Below the pieces are notes generated by a model. That model did no database searches. It was not told the DNA's origin and was given only the letters and a program-made list of their open reading frames with translations. Positions 41,909 through 50,435 of a DNA stretch of 64,000 bases are shown in pieces. The stretch comes from Natrinema salinisoli (GTDB taxonomy: Archaea; Halobacteriota; Halobacteria; Halobacteriales; Natrialbaceae). The translations under genes were made by a program, and so were the position numbers. Within the stretch, counting starts at the first letter, position 1. Each line of letters begins with the position of its first letter. Where the stretch lies: contig NZ_CP084469.1 of assembly GCF_020405205.1 (NCBI RefSeq), forward strand, positions 4,126,308-4,190,307, read 5' to 3'.

Positions 41909-42231
41909 GCCGGCGAGCGACGATTCGGACGGCACACGACGACGCGGCCCTCATCGCGCGGGCACTCAGCCCGGACAATACCGACGAGATGACGACCACC
42001 GTCGAACGCGACACCGCTGCAGACGCGGCGGGCGACGAGCGCGCCGGGACGATCGTCACGCGGATCGACCGCGAGACGACGAGCGGCCTGCAGTCGACGG
42101 TCGACGACTACGTCGTCAACCTCGAGGTCGCGATCGACGTCGCGTCGCAGGCACGAACCGAACAGCGCGATCAACCGACGGACACGGGACCTGTGTCCGA
42201 TCACGATACCAACACAACACACAATGAGTGA
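41905..42231 (+). CDS. pcc1: KEOPS complex subunit Pcc1
   Basis: Pcc1 is the dimerisation subunit of KEOPS, which makes the t6A tRNA modification. The 108-residue product has SRRATIRTAHDDAALIARALSPDNTDEM (family start), TIVTRIDRETTSGLQSTVDDYVVNLEVA, the pattern of short archaeal Pcc1. The C-terminal 20 residues are a low-complexity polar tail. It overlaps the upstream gene by 4 bases and the downstream rps3ae by 8, so all are translated from one mRNA. Confidence 0.9.
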   Translation: MSRRATIRTAHDDAALIARALSPDNTDEMTTTVERDTAADAAGDERAGTIVTRIDRETTSGLQSTVDDYVVNLEVAIDVASQARTEQRDQPTDTGPVSDHDTNTTHNE

Positions 42232-42862
42232 ACGATCAGTTTCACGTGCGAAACAGGAAAAGCGGTGGTACACCGTCCTGGCACCCGAGCAGTTCGACCG
42301 CCAGGAACTCGGCGAAACCCCCGCTGACGAACCGGAGAAAGTCTACGGCCGAACGCTCGAGACGACGCTCGGCGAACTCAACAACAACGCGAGCGAGAAC
42401 AACACGAAGCTCACCTTCAAGATCAACGACGTGGGCAGCGACAGCGCGTACACGGAGTTCGTCGAACACTCCCTGACCCGCGACTACCTGCGCTCGCTGG
42501 TCCGTCGCGGTGCCTCGAAGATCGAGGCCTACGTCACCGTCCTCACGACGGACGACTACCGCGTCCAGATCCAGCCCGTCGCCTTCACGACCAAGAAGGC
42601 CGACGCGAGCCAGGAGAAGGCCATCCGCGAGCAGATGGTCCGGATGATCGAGGAGGCCGCCGAGGAGCGCTCCTTCGAGGAACTCACCGACAGCGTCGTC
42701 GAAGGTCGTCTCTCCTCCGCCATCTACGGCGAGGCCAAGACGATCTACCCGCTGCGCCGCGTCGAGATCCAGAAGACGACCCTCGAGGCCCACCCCGAGG
42801 AAGTCGCCGAGGAGGAAGCGACCGCGGTCGACGTCGACGAAGAAGACGTCTCCGCGGACTGA
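42224..42862 (+). CDS. rps3ae: 30S ribosomal protein S3Ae (eS1)
   Basis: The 212-residue protein matches archaeal S3Ae/eS1: KRWYTVLAPEQFDRQELGETP, RTLETTLGELNNNASENNTKLTFKINDV (continuous conserved region), VRRGASKIEAYVTVLTTDDYRVQIQPVAFT and a C-terminal acidic tail. eS1 sits at the mRNA exit channel of the small subunit. It begins within the end of pcc1. Downstream at about 42900, GTTATTTTAACTGAAAAAG is a T-rich candidate terminator. Confidence 0.96.
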   Translation: MSERSVSRAKQEKRWYTVLAPEQFDRQELGETPADEPEKVYGRTLETTLGELNNNASENNTKLTFKINDVGSDSAYTEFVEHSLTRDYLRSLVRRGASKIEAYVTVLTTDDYRVQIQPVAFTTKKADASQEKAIREQMVRMIEEAAEERSFEELTDSVVEGRLSSAIYGEAKTIYPLRRVEIQKTTLEAHPEEVAEEEATAVDVDEEDVSAD

Positions 42863-43072
42863 TCGCGAGCCGCGAGCGCAGTCGATACTCGCTACGATCG
42901 TTATTTTAACTGAAAAAGTCGCCAGATACCCGTCGGCTCACGGCGCTGTCGTTCCCACGGCGACGGGATCGGTGGCACCGCACTATCCGCGACGAGCGAA
43001 CGGTCTCTGCCGTGAGCAAACGGGATCGGTCACGTCGTCGGGTGTTGAACCCGCATTTCGCCTCTCCCGCTG

Positions 43073-43165
43073 TTACCGTCGAGTGACCAGCCGCTTGATC
43101 CGGTCGAGCAGTCCGTCGGTCGTCGAGCTGTCCTGCGTGTCGTTCTCCGCCTCTGATTCGGACAT
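43073..43165 (-). CDS. 30-residue leaderless mini-protein
   Basis: The frame encodes 30 residues, beginning MSESEAENDTQDSS and ending DGLLDRIKRLVTRR, an acidic, disordered half followed by a basic amphipathic helix. A strong TATA box (minus strand TTTTAAATAAAA, 43185-43196) is centred about 25 bases before the ATG, the exact spacing of haloarchaeal leaderless genes, and the ATG is the first after the predicted start. The basic tail suggests nucleic-acid or membrane binding. Similar short proteins exist in haloarchaea, but I cannot name a family. It is convergent with rps3ae. Confidence 0.6.
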   Translation of the reverse strand: MSESEAENDTQDSSTTDGLLDRIKRLVTRR

Positions 43166-43184
43166 CGGTGGCAATTCCCACACC

Positions 43185-43196
43185 TTTTATTTAAAA
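43185..43196 (-). promoter_or_regulatory. TATA box of the 30-residue gene
   Basis: The minus strand reads TTTTAAATAAAA, the strongest AT block in the region, centred 25 bases before the ATG at 43165. Confidence 0.65.
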
Positions 43197-43545
43197 CTAG
43201 ATGATTGTTATAAGTACATTAATTACATGTGTCTGTATGTTCGATACAACTGCAGAGGATGGCCCGTTCGCGGTTCTCGCGGTTGATATAGAATTGAACA
43301 GTGATGAACGGCCGCCACCTATTTATGCTTCTGTTCTCGTGTAGAATTAATCGTGCAAACCGATATCGACAGGGCGAACGGAGGGTCGGAGCATTGTAGT
43401 CGGTCTGTGATAAAAACCGACGAGGGGAAATCTCGAGCGAGAGACGGTGCACCGCGCGATCCCGACTCGCTCTCCGGGAGACCGGCGTCGTTCCGTCGCG
43501 ATGACAGTCGAACGTTCGAGGACGCGTCCCACCGCTAACAGTGGT
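43197..43545. other. Intergenic region with a rightward TATA box
   Basis: Besides the mini-gene promoter, this stretch holds CCTATTTATGC at 43318-43328, a rightward TATA box. The transcript would begin near 43350 and reach the coiled-coil gene at 43546 after about 200 bases. A 61-codon GTG frame (43353-43538) starts at that point but has unusual codons and composition, so I do not call it. Confidence 0.5.
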
Positions 43546-44472
43546 ATGAATCGACATGACAGTGGCAAACGGTCGGCACCGACCGGCGGGAATTCGGTAG
43601 ACGACGTCCTCGACGCGCTGCTCGAGGCCCTCAGATCGGACCAGGGCGGTGCCCGAACCGAAGCTCTCAAACGGGCACTCGAAGACGAGTCCCGCTCACA
43701 AGGTGCAGATCCACAACGGGTTTCGGACCTCGAATCGACGGTGGCGCAATTATCGAACGATATCGACAGGGACTCGGATGGTGGCGAGGGGGACGGCCTC
43801 GAAGCCGTCCGATCCGACCTCGACTCGGTAATCGACGAACTGACGACGCTCCGAACGGCGGTCGAATCGCTCGAGTCGACGGATAGTGACTTCGAGAGCC
43901 GGATCGACGACCTCGAAACCGCGGTCACCGAACTGGCCGATCGGTTCGCGAGCCTCGAGGAATCGACACGCGAGGACGGTTCGGGCTCCGCGGCGGAACG
44001 CGACACCCTCAACCTCGACGACGTTTCCGGGGACGGCGAGGCGTCCGACGACTCGACGGACCGAGTCGAGGAGGACGTCGCCAGACGGATTCAACACGTC
44101 GAGAAGAACCTCAACACGCGAACGACCGCGCTGGCCTCCCGAATACGAGATATCGAACAGGTGGAGGATCGCATCGACGATCTCGAGGACCGAATCGACG
44201 AGCGCGCGGCGACCCTCGAGGGGCAAATCGACGACACCGACGCCACGATCGAAGAGGCGGTCGCGATACTCCAGGAGCGAACGAAATCGGAGCTGTCGGC
44301 GGTTCAGTCGGACCTCGAGGAACTCGACGACGAGCTCCGGTCGTCGATCGAATCCCTGGAGGACGACGTCGGTGCGCTCGAGACGCACGCGGCCGACATG
44401 ACCCTGTGGCGGAACTCGATAGAAGCATCACTGGAAGACGCGGGGGTGGGTCATGAAGACGAATCTCGCTGA
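43546..44472 (+). CDS. Coiled-coil protein of a haloarchaeal family, unknown function
   Basis: The 308-residue product is mostly coiled coil. After a short N-terminal part containing SVDDVLDALLEALRSDQGG, heptad patterns run through about residues 60-150 (VSDLESTVAQLSNDI, VIDELTTLRTAVESLE) and again from about 175 to 290 (IQHVEKNLNTRTTALASRI, VQSDLEELDDELRSSIE). A disordered acidic linker separates them. No membrane segment or signal. Earlier ATG codons exist at 43501 and 43447; the one at 43546 is preferred because the sequence before it is Arg-rich and unlike the rest. A structural or chromosome-associated role is possible but not shown. Confidence 0.72.
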   Translation: MNRHDSGKRSAPTGGNSVDDVLDALLEALRSDQGGARTEALKRALEDESRSQGADPQRVSDLESTVAQLSNDIDRDSDGGEGDGLEAVRSDLDSVIDELTTLRTAVESLESTDSDFESRIDDLETAVTELADRFASLEESTREDGSGSAAERDTLNLDDVSGDGEASDDSTDRVEEDVARRIQHVEKNLNTRTTALASRIRDIEQVEDRIDDLEDRIDERAATLEGQIDDTDATIEEAVAILQERTKSELSAVQSDLEELDDELRSSIESLEDDVGALETHAADMTLWRNSIEASLEDAGVGHEDESR

Positions 44473-44591
44473 CCGCTTCTATGTGGTAAACTACCGGCCC
44501 CTATCGCGCCCACACTACGTACATAGCCGGAGTTCGAACGGAGACGGACCGATCTCACAAACGGGGAGCGCTCAGTCGGTGAGAAACCCGC

Positions 44592-44897
44592 TCAGAGTTC
44601 GAGTTCTTCGGCCGAGTCGACGTCGAACTTGGTGACTTCGGGTTCGCCGGCGAGCAGCTCCGGGAGCGCGGCCTCGAGTTCCTGGAAGTGATCCGTCTGC
44701 GTGTGTGCGCCGAAGGCCTCCTCGTCTTCGTACTGTTCGAAGAAGCGCACGACGTTCGGATCGGTGACGTCCGTCGCCGCCCGATAGTCGATGATGCCGT
44801 CTTCCTGTTGCGATTCGGACACCAGGTCCTCGATCAGGTCGAGCGCTTCGTCGCGGCTATCGGGGTCGATCGGAAAACTCGCGTGTATAACGATCAT
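44592..44897 (-). CDS. Antibiotic biosynthesis monooxygenase (ABM) domain protein
   Basis: This 101-residue protein is a single ferredoxin-like ABM domain: MIVIHASFPIDPDSRDEALDLIEDLV, IIDYRAATDVTDPNVVRFFEQYEDEEAF with the conserved E.Y.D.EA.. motif, and HTQTDHFQELEAALPELL. Family members such as YgiN act on quinols or degrade small aromatic or haem-type compounds; many have no known reaction. It forms dimers. Transcribed in the same direction as the neighbouring halocyanin gene (104-base gap upstream), perhaps as a unit. Confidence 0.86.
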   Translation of the reverse strand: MIVIHASFPIDPDSRDEALDLIEDLVSESQQEDGIIDYRAATDVTDPNVVRFFEQYEDEEAFGAHTQTDHFQELEAALPELLAGEPEVTKFDVDSAEELEL

Positions 44898-45001
44898 TAC
44901 GGGAAGATGATTCGTTCGTCGAGAGATAAAGCTGGTCCCACCGGAAACCGACGCCGAGGTCGTGGCGGGCTGTCAGGTCGCGAGCCGTACTGCTCGACGC
45001 G

Positions 45002-45436
45002 TTACTCGCTGACGACGATCTCGCCGATCATTTCGGCACCCTCGTGGGGAATGCAGAAGTACTCGTAGGAACCCGGCACCTCGAAGGTGTGTTCGTACGT
45101 GTCGCGCGTTCCGAGTCGACCGCCGCGGTCGTCCCAGGCCTCGTACGCTGCCGTCTGGCTTTCGTAACCCCCGGACGCGAAGTACTCGGCGTCCTCGGGG
45201 ATCAGGTCCCCGTAGGCCGTGACGGTGTGATCGGCTTCGCTCGTGTTCTGCCAGACGACCGTGTCGCCGACCGAAACCTCGTAGACGTCGGGGTGGAACT
45301 CGGTACGACTCATTCCGATGTGACAGTCCTCGCCGGCACAGGGATCGTCGTCGAACGAACTGAGGAGCGACGAACACCCGGCCAGCGTCGCAGCTGTCGC
45401 AGTTCCGACGGCGGCGAGATAGCCACGCCGTTGCAT
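45002..45436 (-). CDS. Halocyanin-like copper lipoprotein
   Basis: The 144-residue product has a Tat-like QRRGYL motif and the lipobox TLAGC, anchoring the mature protein through Cys21. One plastocyanin domain follows, with copper ligands His70 (EADHTVTAYG), Cys128, His131 and Met136 (FCIPHEGAEM). Halocyanins are membrane-attached mobile electron carriers in haloarchaea. A short extra Cys pair (PCAGEDCHIGM) after the lipid Cys is unusual and may be a disulfide or second metal site. It could serve as acceptor for several redox enzymes, including the quinoprotein system elsewhere in the window. Confidence 0.9.
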   Translation of the reverse strand: MQRRGYLAAVGTATAATLAGCSSLLSSFDDDPCAGEDCHIGMSRTEFHPDVYEVSVGDTVVWQNTSEADHTVTAYGDLIPEDAEYFASGGYESQTAAYEAWDDRGGRLGTRDTYEHTFEVPGSYEYFCIPHEGAEMIGEIVVSE

Positions 45437-45544
45437 ACCCGATCGTTAGGAGAGTTACGGTATAACCGCCCCGGTTCAGTTCTCGAAAACGGCGGCCTCC
45501 GGAAACGAAAACACGTAAGGTAGCTCCCCGTCGAATCCGGGCAT

Positions 45545-46270
45545 ATGCTCCCCCGGTTCGTCGGTCGGCTGGGTGTCGCCGACGCGGTGACGATCGCGAA
45601 CGCCGCCCTGGGGTTCGTCGCGGTCGTCGTAGCGACCGTCGACATCGACCTCGCGGCCCGGCTCATCCTCCTCGCAGCGATCGCGGACGGACTCGACGGC
45701 ATCCTCGCGCGCCGCTACGGCGGCACCGACGCCGGTCCGTATCTCGACTCGCTCGCTGACGTCGCTTCGTTCGCCGTCGCTCCCGCCGTCCTCTCGTTCG
45801 TCGTCGTCGCTGAGGGCCTCGGAGTCGATTTCGCCACGATCACCGCCGAACTCCTGCTCGTCACGGGCGTCTGTGCGCTGTTCGTCGCGATGGCCGTCAC
45901 TCGGCTGGGAATGTACACCGCCTACGACATCTCCGGTAATTACACCGAGGGTGTCCAGACGACGCTCGCCGCGACGATACTCGGGGCGGCGATCCTCGCC
46001 GGCGAGACCAGACCGTTGCTCGTCCTCGCCGTCACCGGCGCGTTCTGTTACCTGATGGTCTCGCGGATCCAGTACCCCGATCTCCTGTCTCGAGACGCCG
46101 CGATCATGGGTATCGTCCACGCGCTCGCGATCCTCGTTCCGAACGTCGCCGGTCGAACGTTTCCGTACGCCCTCCTGACGCTCGGGCTGGCGTACATGAC
46201 GCTCAGCCCCTGGTTGTACTGGGGCGAGAGAGAACGGTCGCCGTCGGTCGACGTGCATGGAAACGCTTAG
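45545..46270 (+). CDS. pssA: Archaetidylserine synthase of the archaeosortase system (CDP-alcohol transferase)
   Basis: This 241-residue membrane enzyme transfers serine to CDP-archaeol. The CDP-alcohol phosphatidyltransferase motif is intact: Asp48, Asp51, Gly52, Ala55, Arg56, Gly64, Asp68 and Asp72 in ADGLDGILARR and GPYLDSLADVASF. About seven membrane helices follow. In haloarchaea this subfamily is linked to archaeosortase A, which replaces C-terminal helices of PGF-CTERM proteins by lipid. No archaeosortase or PGF-CTERM substrate is seen in the window. The gene is divergent from the halocyanin gene. Confidence 0.85.
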   Translation: MLPRFVGRLGVADAVTIANAALGFVAVVVATVDIDLAARLILLAAIADGLDGILARRYGGTDAGPYLDSLADVASFAVAPAVLSFVVVAEGLGVDFATITAELLLVTGVCALFVAMAVTRLGMYTAYDISGNYTEGVQTTLAATILGAAILAGETRPLLVLAVTGAFCYLMVSRIQYPDLLSRDAAIMGIVHALAILVPNVAGRTFPYALLTLGLAYMTLSPWLYWGERERSPSVDVHGNA

Positions 46271-46336
46271 GGCCGTGCTGACACGACCGTCAAGTATGTA
46301 CAGTGTCACGCGTCGGCGTCGTCCCCGGGTGGTACG

Positions 46337-47686
46337 ATGAGCGAGGACGAGGCGAACGGTGACGACGGGGCCCCAGAGGAAGAAGCGGGCGAGAACGAGC
46401 AATCTGCCGATCTCGAGACCATCCGCGAGCGCCTCGACGGACTCGAGACTGACCTCGACGGGCTCGAATCGAACCTCGAGGCCGCCGAGACCGAGGACGA
46501 CCTCGACGTCGTCGAGGCCGACCTCGAGTCGTTCCGAACGGAACTCGAGAGCGTCGAGGTGCCGGAGCCGCCCGAAACCGACGAGGACGAGGAAGACGAA
46601 GACGCGGAACCCGCACCTGAAGAAGAGTTACAGGAACAGTACGACGAGATCGAGAGCGATCTTTCGGACCTCGAGTCGGATCTCGAGGACCAGCGCGGAC
46701 CGTACGGCGAGGACGTCGTCAGTGAAATAACCGACGCCAGCGGGACGATCACGGACACCCGCTGGACCGAAGAGGGCAACGCCGAACTGATCGAAGCGGT
46801 CGACGACTTCCTCGACGAGTTCAACGGCCTTCTGGACAGTTCGGTCACGCTGGTCAACGAGGGCGAGACCGTTCCCGACCAGCTCGAGGCGACCCTTGAC
46901 AACACGGCAGAGGCCGTCGAAGACGCCGACCTCGACGCGGACGACGACGCCGAGACGATCGCCGGCCTGCTCGAGGCGACCGACGACCTGCAGAGCGATA
47001 TCGACGACGCGACCGAGTGGACCGACCTCGAGATCCGCGAACAGCTCCGCCGCGAGGGCTACTACGACGTCCTCGACCACGTCAAGGACTTCCCGCCGGA
47101 GTGGCACGCGCTCAAGGTCCACGAGAAGCAGGGCAACGTCGACATGATCCTCCTCGCGCTGGAGACGTTCGACTCCGACTTCATGGAGGAACACTGCATG
47201 GAGGCCCTCGAGCGAATGGGGCCCGAGGAGGCCATCGAGCCGATGCTCCAGAAGGCCAACCGCCGCGATCAGGCGGCGATGCGCATCCTCGGCAAGATCG
47301 GCGTCGACGACGAGGAGGTCGTCGACACGCTCGTCGACTACGTCGACTCCAACCCGAATCTCCAGCGGCCCGCGTTCCGCGCCCTCGGCGAGATCGGTGC
47401 CGAAGCCGCGGTCGAGCCGATCGCCCAGCAGCTCGTCGCGGAGGAGGCCGACGTCCGCAGCTGGGCCGCTCGCGCGCTCGGGCTGATCGGAGACACCCGC
47501 GCCGTCGAGCCGCTCGCGGACGTCCTCGCGGACGACGAGTCCGACCGCGTCCGCGCCAGCGCCGCGTGGGCGCTCAACCGCATCGGCACCGAAGACGCAC
47601 TCGAGATCGTCGCCGACTACGACGACGACCGCGCCTACCTCGTGCAGGCCGAAGCCGAGAACGCGAATCTCGAGCCCGCAGCCTGA
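46337..47686 (+). CDS. Acidic coiled-coil and HEAT-repeat protein
   Basis: The 449-residue product begins with an acidic coiled region (about 20-75, RLDGLETDLDGLESNLEAAE), a Glu/Asp/Pro-rich linker (about 77-95) and a helical domain. From about residue 240 to the end it has HEAT-type repeats: CMEALERMGPEEAIEPMLQ, AAMRILGKIG, AFRALGEIGAEAAVEPIAQQL and WAARALGLIGDTRAVEPLADVL. Such repeats act as protein-binding scaffolds and also occur in phycobilisome-lyase-like proteins; no enzymatic role is indicated. It starts 66 bases after the archaetidylserine synthase gene in the same direction. Confidence 0.85.
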   Translation: MSEDEANGDDGAPEEEAGENEQSADLETIRERLDGLETDLDGLESNLEAAETEDDLDVVEADLESFRTELESVEVPEPPETDEDEEDEDAEPAPEEELQEQYDEIESDLSDLESDLEDQRGPYGEDVVSEITDASGTITDTRWTEEGNAELIEAVDDFLDEFNGLLDSSVTLVNEGETVPDQLEATLDNTAEAVEDADLDADDDAETIAGLLEATDDLQSDIDDATEWTDLEIREQLRREGYYDVLDHVKDFPPEWHALKVHEKQGNVDMILLALETFDSDFMEEHCMEALERMGPEEAIEPMLQKANRRDQAAMRILGKIGVDDEEVVDTLVDYVDSNPNLQRPAFRALGEIGAEAAVEPIAQQLVAEEADVRSWAARALGLIGDTRAVEPLADVLADDESDRVRASAAWALNRIGTEDALEIVADYDDDRAYLVQAEAENANLEPAA

Positions 47687-48037
47687 CGCTCGAGTCGCAG
47701 CACCCCGTTCGGCTGGCTATTTTAACTGGACGACGGTAGGGAAGCCGATGCGAACTGTCTCGACGCACTCCTTCGCTCCGGAATGACGCAGTCACATGCG
47801 GTGGCGCGCGCTGTTATGCGGTTCGCCGATGGCGAACCGCGGAACGAAGTTGCGCGAGGGATGAGCGAGCGTCGCGAGCGAATCGGTTGGGGAGGGCGTG
47901 GCGATTCAGTGTTGCCAGTACGAGCAGGATAGCAGTCACGCGATTCTCGAGGTCGTCTCGAGGAGCCAACAGCAGCCGTACTGCTCGTCTTCACTGGGTC
48001 CGATATTTTAAGTACGAACGGGCGGCCAGACGGAGCG
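47687..48037. other. 351-base intergenic region with a palindrome and the PLD-gene promoter
   Basis: No gene is seen. GGCTATTTTAACTGG at 47714-47728 is AT-rich and may terminate the HEAT gene or form a TATA box. A perfect 10-bp palindrome lies at 47818-47840, followed by GAGCGAGCGTCGCGAGCGAA-type sequence common between haloarchaeal genes. ATATTTTAA at 48004-48012 is the promoter of the next gene. Confidence 0.6.
47818..47840. repeat. Perfect 10-bp intergenic palindrome
   Basis: GCGGTTCGCC-GAT-GGCGAACCGC has two perfect 10-base arms around a 3-base loop. It is not followed by a T-run on the + strand, so it is more likely a dispersed palindromic repeat than a terminator. Confidence 0.7.
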
Positions 48038-49840
48038 ATGGATATCCGGCGGACCACCCTCGTTGCCGTCTTCGTCTGTTGTCTCGTGAGCAGTACCACG
48101 ATACTCGCCGGGTTCGCAGTCGCCACCGAGACATCGATGACCGAGCGACCCACCACTCGAGCCACCTCGGATACCGAACCCAACGCCTCCGCTCTCACCT
48201 GTCCACCACGTGCAAGCGATGCGACGCCAACCACGACCGAGACGCCGACACGGCCGCGCATCGTCGAACTCGCACCGAACCCACCGACCGAGGAAAACGC
48301 CGGCGAGTACGTCGTCCTTGAGTCCCCATCGGACACCCGACTCGAGAACTGGACCCTCACGGACGGCCACACGACGGCACGGCTCCCGAACGAAACGGTC
48401 TCCGACCGTACCGCACTAAGCACGTCTCCGAACGTCACGGAACGGCTCACCGACATACCGGTTCTCGGACTCGAGGGGCATCTGCAACTCGCGAACGGCG
48501 GTGACGAACTACGACTCCGAAACGCGACGGCCACGATCGATTCCGTCTCTTACGAGCGCGCACCGACCGCGGAGCGGTGGTATCGGACGGGGCTGAGGGG
48601 GGCGACCACCAGTCGGAACACCGACACCGCCAACGGCCAGTGGTGGCCCGCCAACGCGACCTGCCTCCCCGTCTCGAGCGCTGCAGTCAACGAAGCGACG
48701 GCGTTCGTCCTCCCCGATGCTCCTCGCGTCCCCAGAGAAACGATTCGAAACGCCGAGAAGCGACTCCTCCTGGCCGGCTACACCGTCACCTCCGAGACAA
48801 TCGCCGCCGATCTCGTCGACGCGGTCGAGCGGGGCGTCGACGTCTCGGTCCTCCTCGAGGCGAGCCCGGTCGGCGGCACGCCGGCACCGACCGCGGACGT
48901 GCTCGAGACGCTCGCAGCGGGTGGCGTCGATGTCCGGGTAATAGGCGGCGACGACGCACGCTACCGGTTTCACCATCCCAAATACACCGTCGCCGACGAT
49001 CGCGTCCTGGTCACCAGCGAAAACTGGAAACCAGCGGGCGTCGGCGGCCAGAGCAGCCGCGGGTGGGGCGTCCGACTCGAGGACGAGGCCCTCGCAAGCG
49101 ATCTCGCAGCCGTCTTCCGTGCCGACTTCGAGGGACGGGACACGACCACAGGAGCTGCCTATCGGCGGAACACCTCGTTCGTCGACGACGAGCCGGACTT
49201 CCTGTCGTCCGATACCGAGACCGAGTTCCCGACGACTCACGAACCGTCGACGGTTCCCGTCGAGTCGGTTGAACTCCTGCTCGCCCCGGACAACGCCGAG
49301 AGCCGACTGGTGGAATTGATTACGAGCGCAGACGACGAACTCCTGATTATCCAGCCCAGTATCGCCGCCGACGTGTCGCTACTCGAGGCGACCATCGAGG
49401 CGGCTCGCCGCGGCGTCGACGTTCGAATTCTGCTCGGATCGGCGGAGTACAACGTCGACGAAAACGAGGAGTTGGCAACGGGCCTCGAGCGAGCAGCCGA
49501 ACGGGAGGACCTTCCGCTCGAGGTCCGGCTCGTCGAGGATACCGACCGGTTCGAGAAGATCCACGCCAAAGGCGTCGTGATCGATCGAGAGACGGCGATC
49601 GTCGGGAGCGCGAACTGGAACGAAAACTCGCTACACAACAACCGCGAGGTACTCCTCGCGCTTCACGGCGAACAGATCGGAACCTACTACGCCGACGTCT
49701 TCGAATCGGACTGGTCGGGCGACTCGTGGTCGTTCCCGGTCGGTCTCAGCGTCGCGGTCGTCGTCGCCCTCGCGGCTGCTGCGATCGTGGGGCGGCGATA
49801 CGTTCGATTCGGCGACCGACCGCCATCCGAGCACACGTAG
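48038..49840 (+). CDS. Exported, membrane-anchored phospholipase D family protein with lamin-tail domain
   Basis: The 600-residue product has an N-terminal signal segment (RRTTLVAVFVCCLVSSTTILAG) and a C-terminal helix (SFPVGLSVAVVVALAAAAIV), so it should be held on the outer face of the membrane. A lamin-tail-like domain (about 80-190) starts PRIVELAPNPPTEENAGEYV. Two PLD domains follow, with HKD motifs HHPKYTVADD then SENW, and IHAKGVVID then GSANWNENS. Such enzymes cut phosphodiesters in DNA or lipids; an extracellular nuclease is likely. A TATA box ATATTTTAA is centred 30 bases before the ATG, indicating a leaderless mRNA. Confidence 0.87.
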   Translation: MDIRRTTLVAVFVCCLVSSTTILAGFAVATETSMTERPTTRATSDTEPNASALTCPPRASDATPTTTETPTRPRIVELAPNPPTEENAGEYVVLESPSDTRLENWTLTDGHTTARLPNETVSDRTALSTSPNVTERLTDIPVLGLEGHLQLANGGDELRLRNATATIDSVSYERAPTAERWYRTGLRGATTSRNTDTANGQWWPANATCLPVSSAAVNEATAFVLPDAPRVPRETIRNAEKRLLLAGYTVTSETIAADLVDAVERGVDVSVLLEASPVGGTPAPTADVLETLAAGGVDVRVIGGDDARYRFHHPKYTVADDRVLVTSENWKPAGVGGQSSRGWGVRLEDEALASDLAAVFRADFEGRDTTTGAAYRRNTSFVDDEPDFLSSDTETEFPTTHEPSTVPVESVELLLAPDNAESRLVELITSADDELLIIQPSIAADVSLLEATIEAARRGVDVRILLGSAEYNVDENEELATGLERAAEREDLPLEVRLVEDTDRFEKIHAKGVVIDRETAIVGSANWNENSLHNNREVLLALHGEQIGTYYADVFESDWSGDSWSFPVGLSVAVVVALAAAAIVGRRYVRFGDRPPSEHT

Positions 49841-49864
49841 GTGAGAACAGGGATCTCCGAGAAC

Positions 49865-50299
49865 TCAGTCCGCGTGACCGCCGGCCTCGAGTTCGAGCAG
49901 CTCACAGCAGTCCTGCTCGGCGTCGAAACAGTCGGGGCACTGGTCGGGCCGATCGATGATCGTGTCGAGTCGCTCCGCGACGGTATCGTCGATGACGCTC
50001 TCCAGCGCGCGGGCCTCGTCGCGAAACTCGTCGACCTCGAGGACGTTCGCGAGGAACCGCTCGATGATGCAGTACGTCTGGAGGGCGTTGTGGGCGCGCT
50101 CGAGCCCTTCGTCGGTCAGACTCGCCCCCTTGTACTTCTCGTGGTCGACGAGTTCCCGTTCCTCGAGTTTTCCGATCATCTCGTTGACGCTGGCCGGACT
50201 CACCTCGAGCAAGTCCGCGAGCGTGCCGGTGGATGCGGGGCCGTCCTCGATTCGCTGTGCCAGGTAAATCGCCTTGAGATATTGATCGGCAGTATTCAT
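49865..50299 (-). CDS. sirR: DtxR/SirR-family metal-dependent regulator with atypical metal site
   Basis: The 144-residue regulator begins NTADQYLKAIYLAQRIEDGPASTGTLADLLEVSPASVNEMIGKLEERELV (winged helix, residues 2-51) with KYKGASLTDEG as wing. The dimerisation helices follow (about 66-112). Against DtxR/MntR consensus, Glu100 is kept, but the neighbouring His ligand is Ser101 and the His of the earlier helix appears to be Tyr76. Instead there are Cys77 and a C-terminal cluster CPDC (121-124) and CC (131-132). It ends an operon behind a ferritin-like gene, beside the suf genes, so control of iron uptake and storage is likely. Confidence 0.87.
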   Translation of the reverse strand: MNTADQYLKAIYLAQRIEDGPASTGTLADLLEVSPASVNEMIGKLEERELVDHEKYKGASLTDEGLERAHNALQTYCIIERFLANVLEVDEFRDEARALESVIDDTVAERLDTIIDRPDQCPDCFDAEQDCCELLELEAGGHAD

Positions 50300-50435
50300 A
50301 GCGTCCCTCCGTCAGTGCTGGTGCGTATCGCGTCGATCGCTCGCTGGCGGTTCCGGATTCGGGTGTCGATGCGTGTCTCGAACGGTGACCGACTACTGAT
50401 CGCGGCCGCCGTGGTCGACGTGGCCGTCGCCCCGA

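Noticed and set aside
43353..43538. 61-codon GTG frame located at a predicted leaderless transcription start
   Set aside because: Codon use (ATA, AGG, AGT, TCT) and basic, repetitive composition are unlike haloarchaeal genes. A 200-base leader of the coiled-coil gene explains the promoter. It remains a marginal possibility.
47714..47728. TATA box of an unannotated gene after the HEAT protein
   Set aside because: No credible frame follows within 300 bases; termination of the upstream gene is at least as likely.
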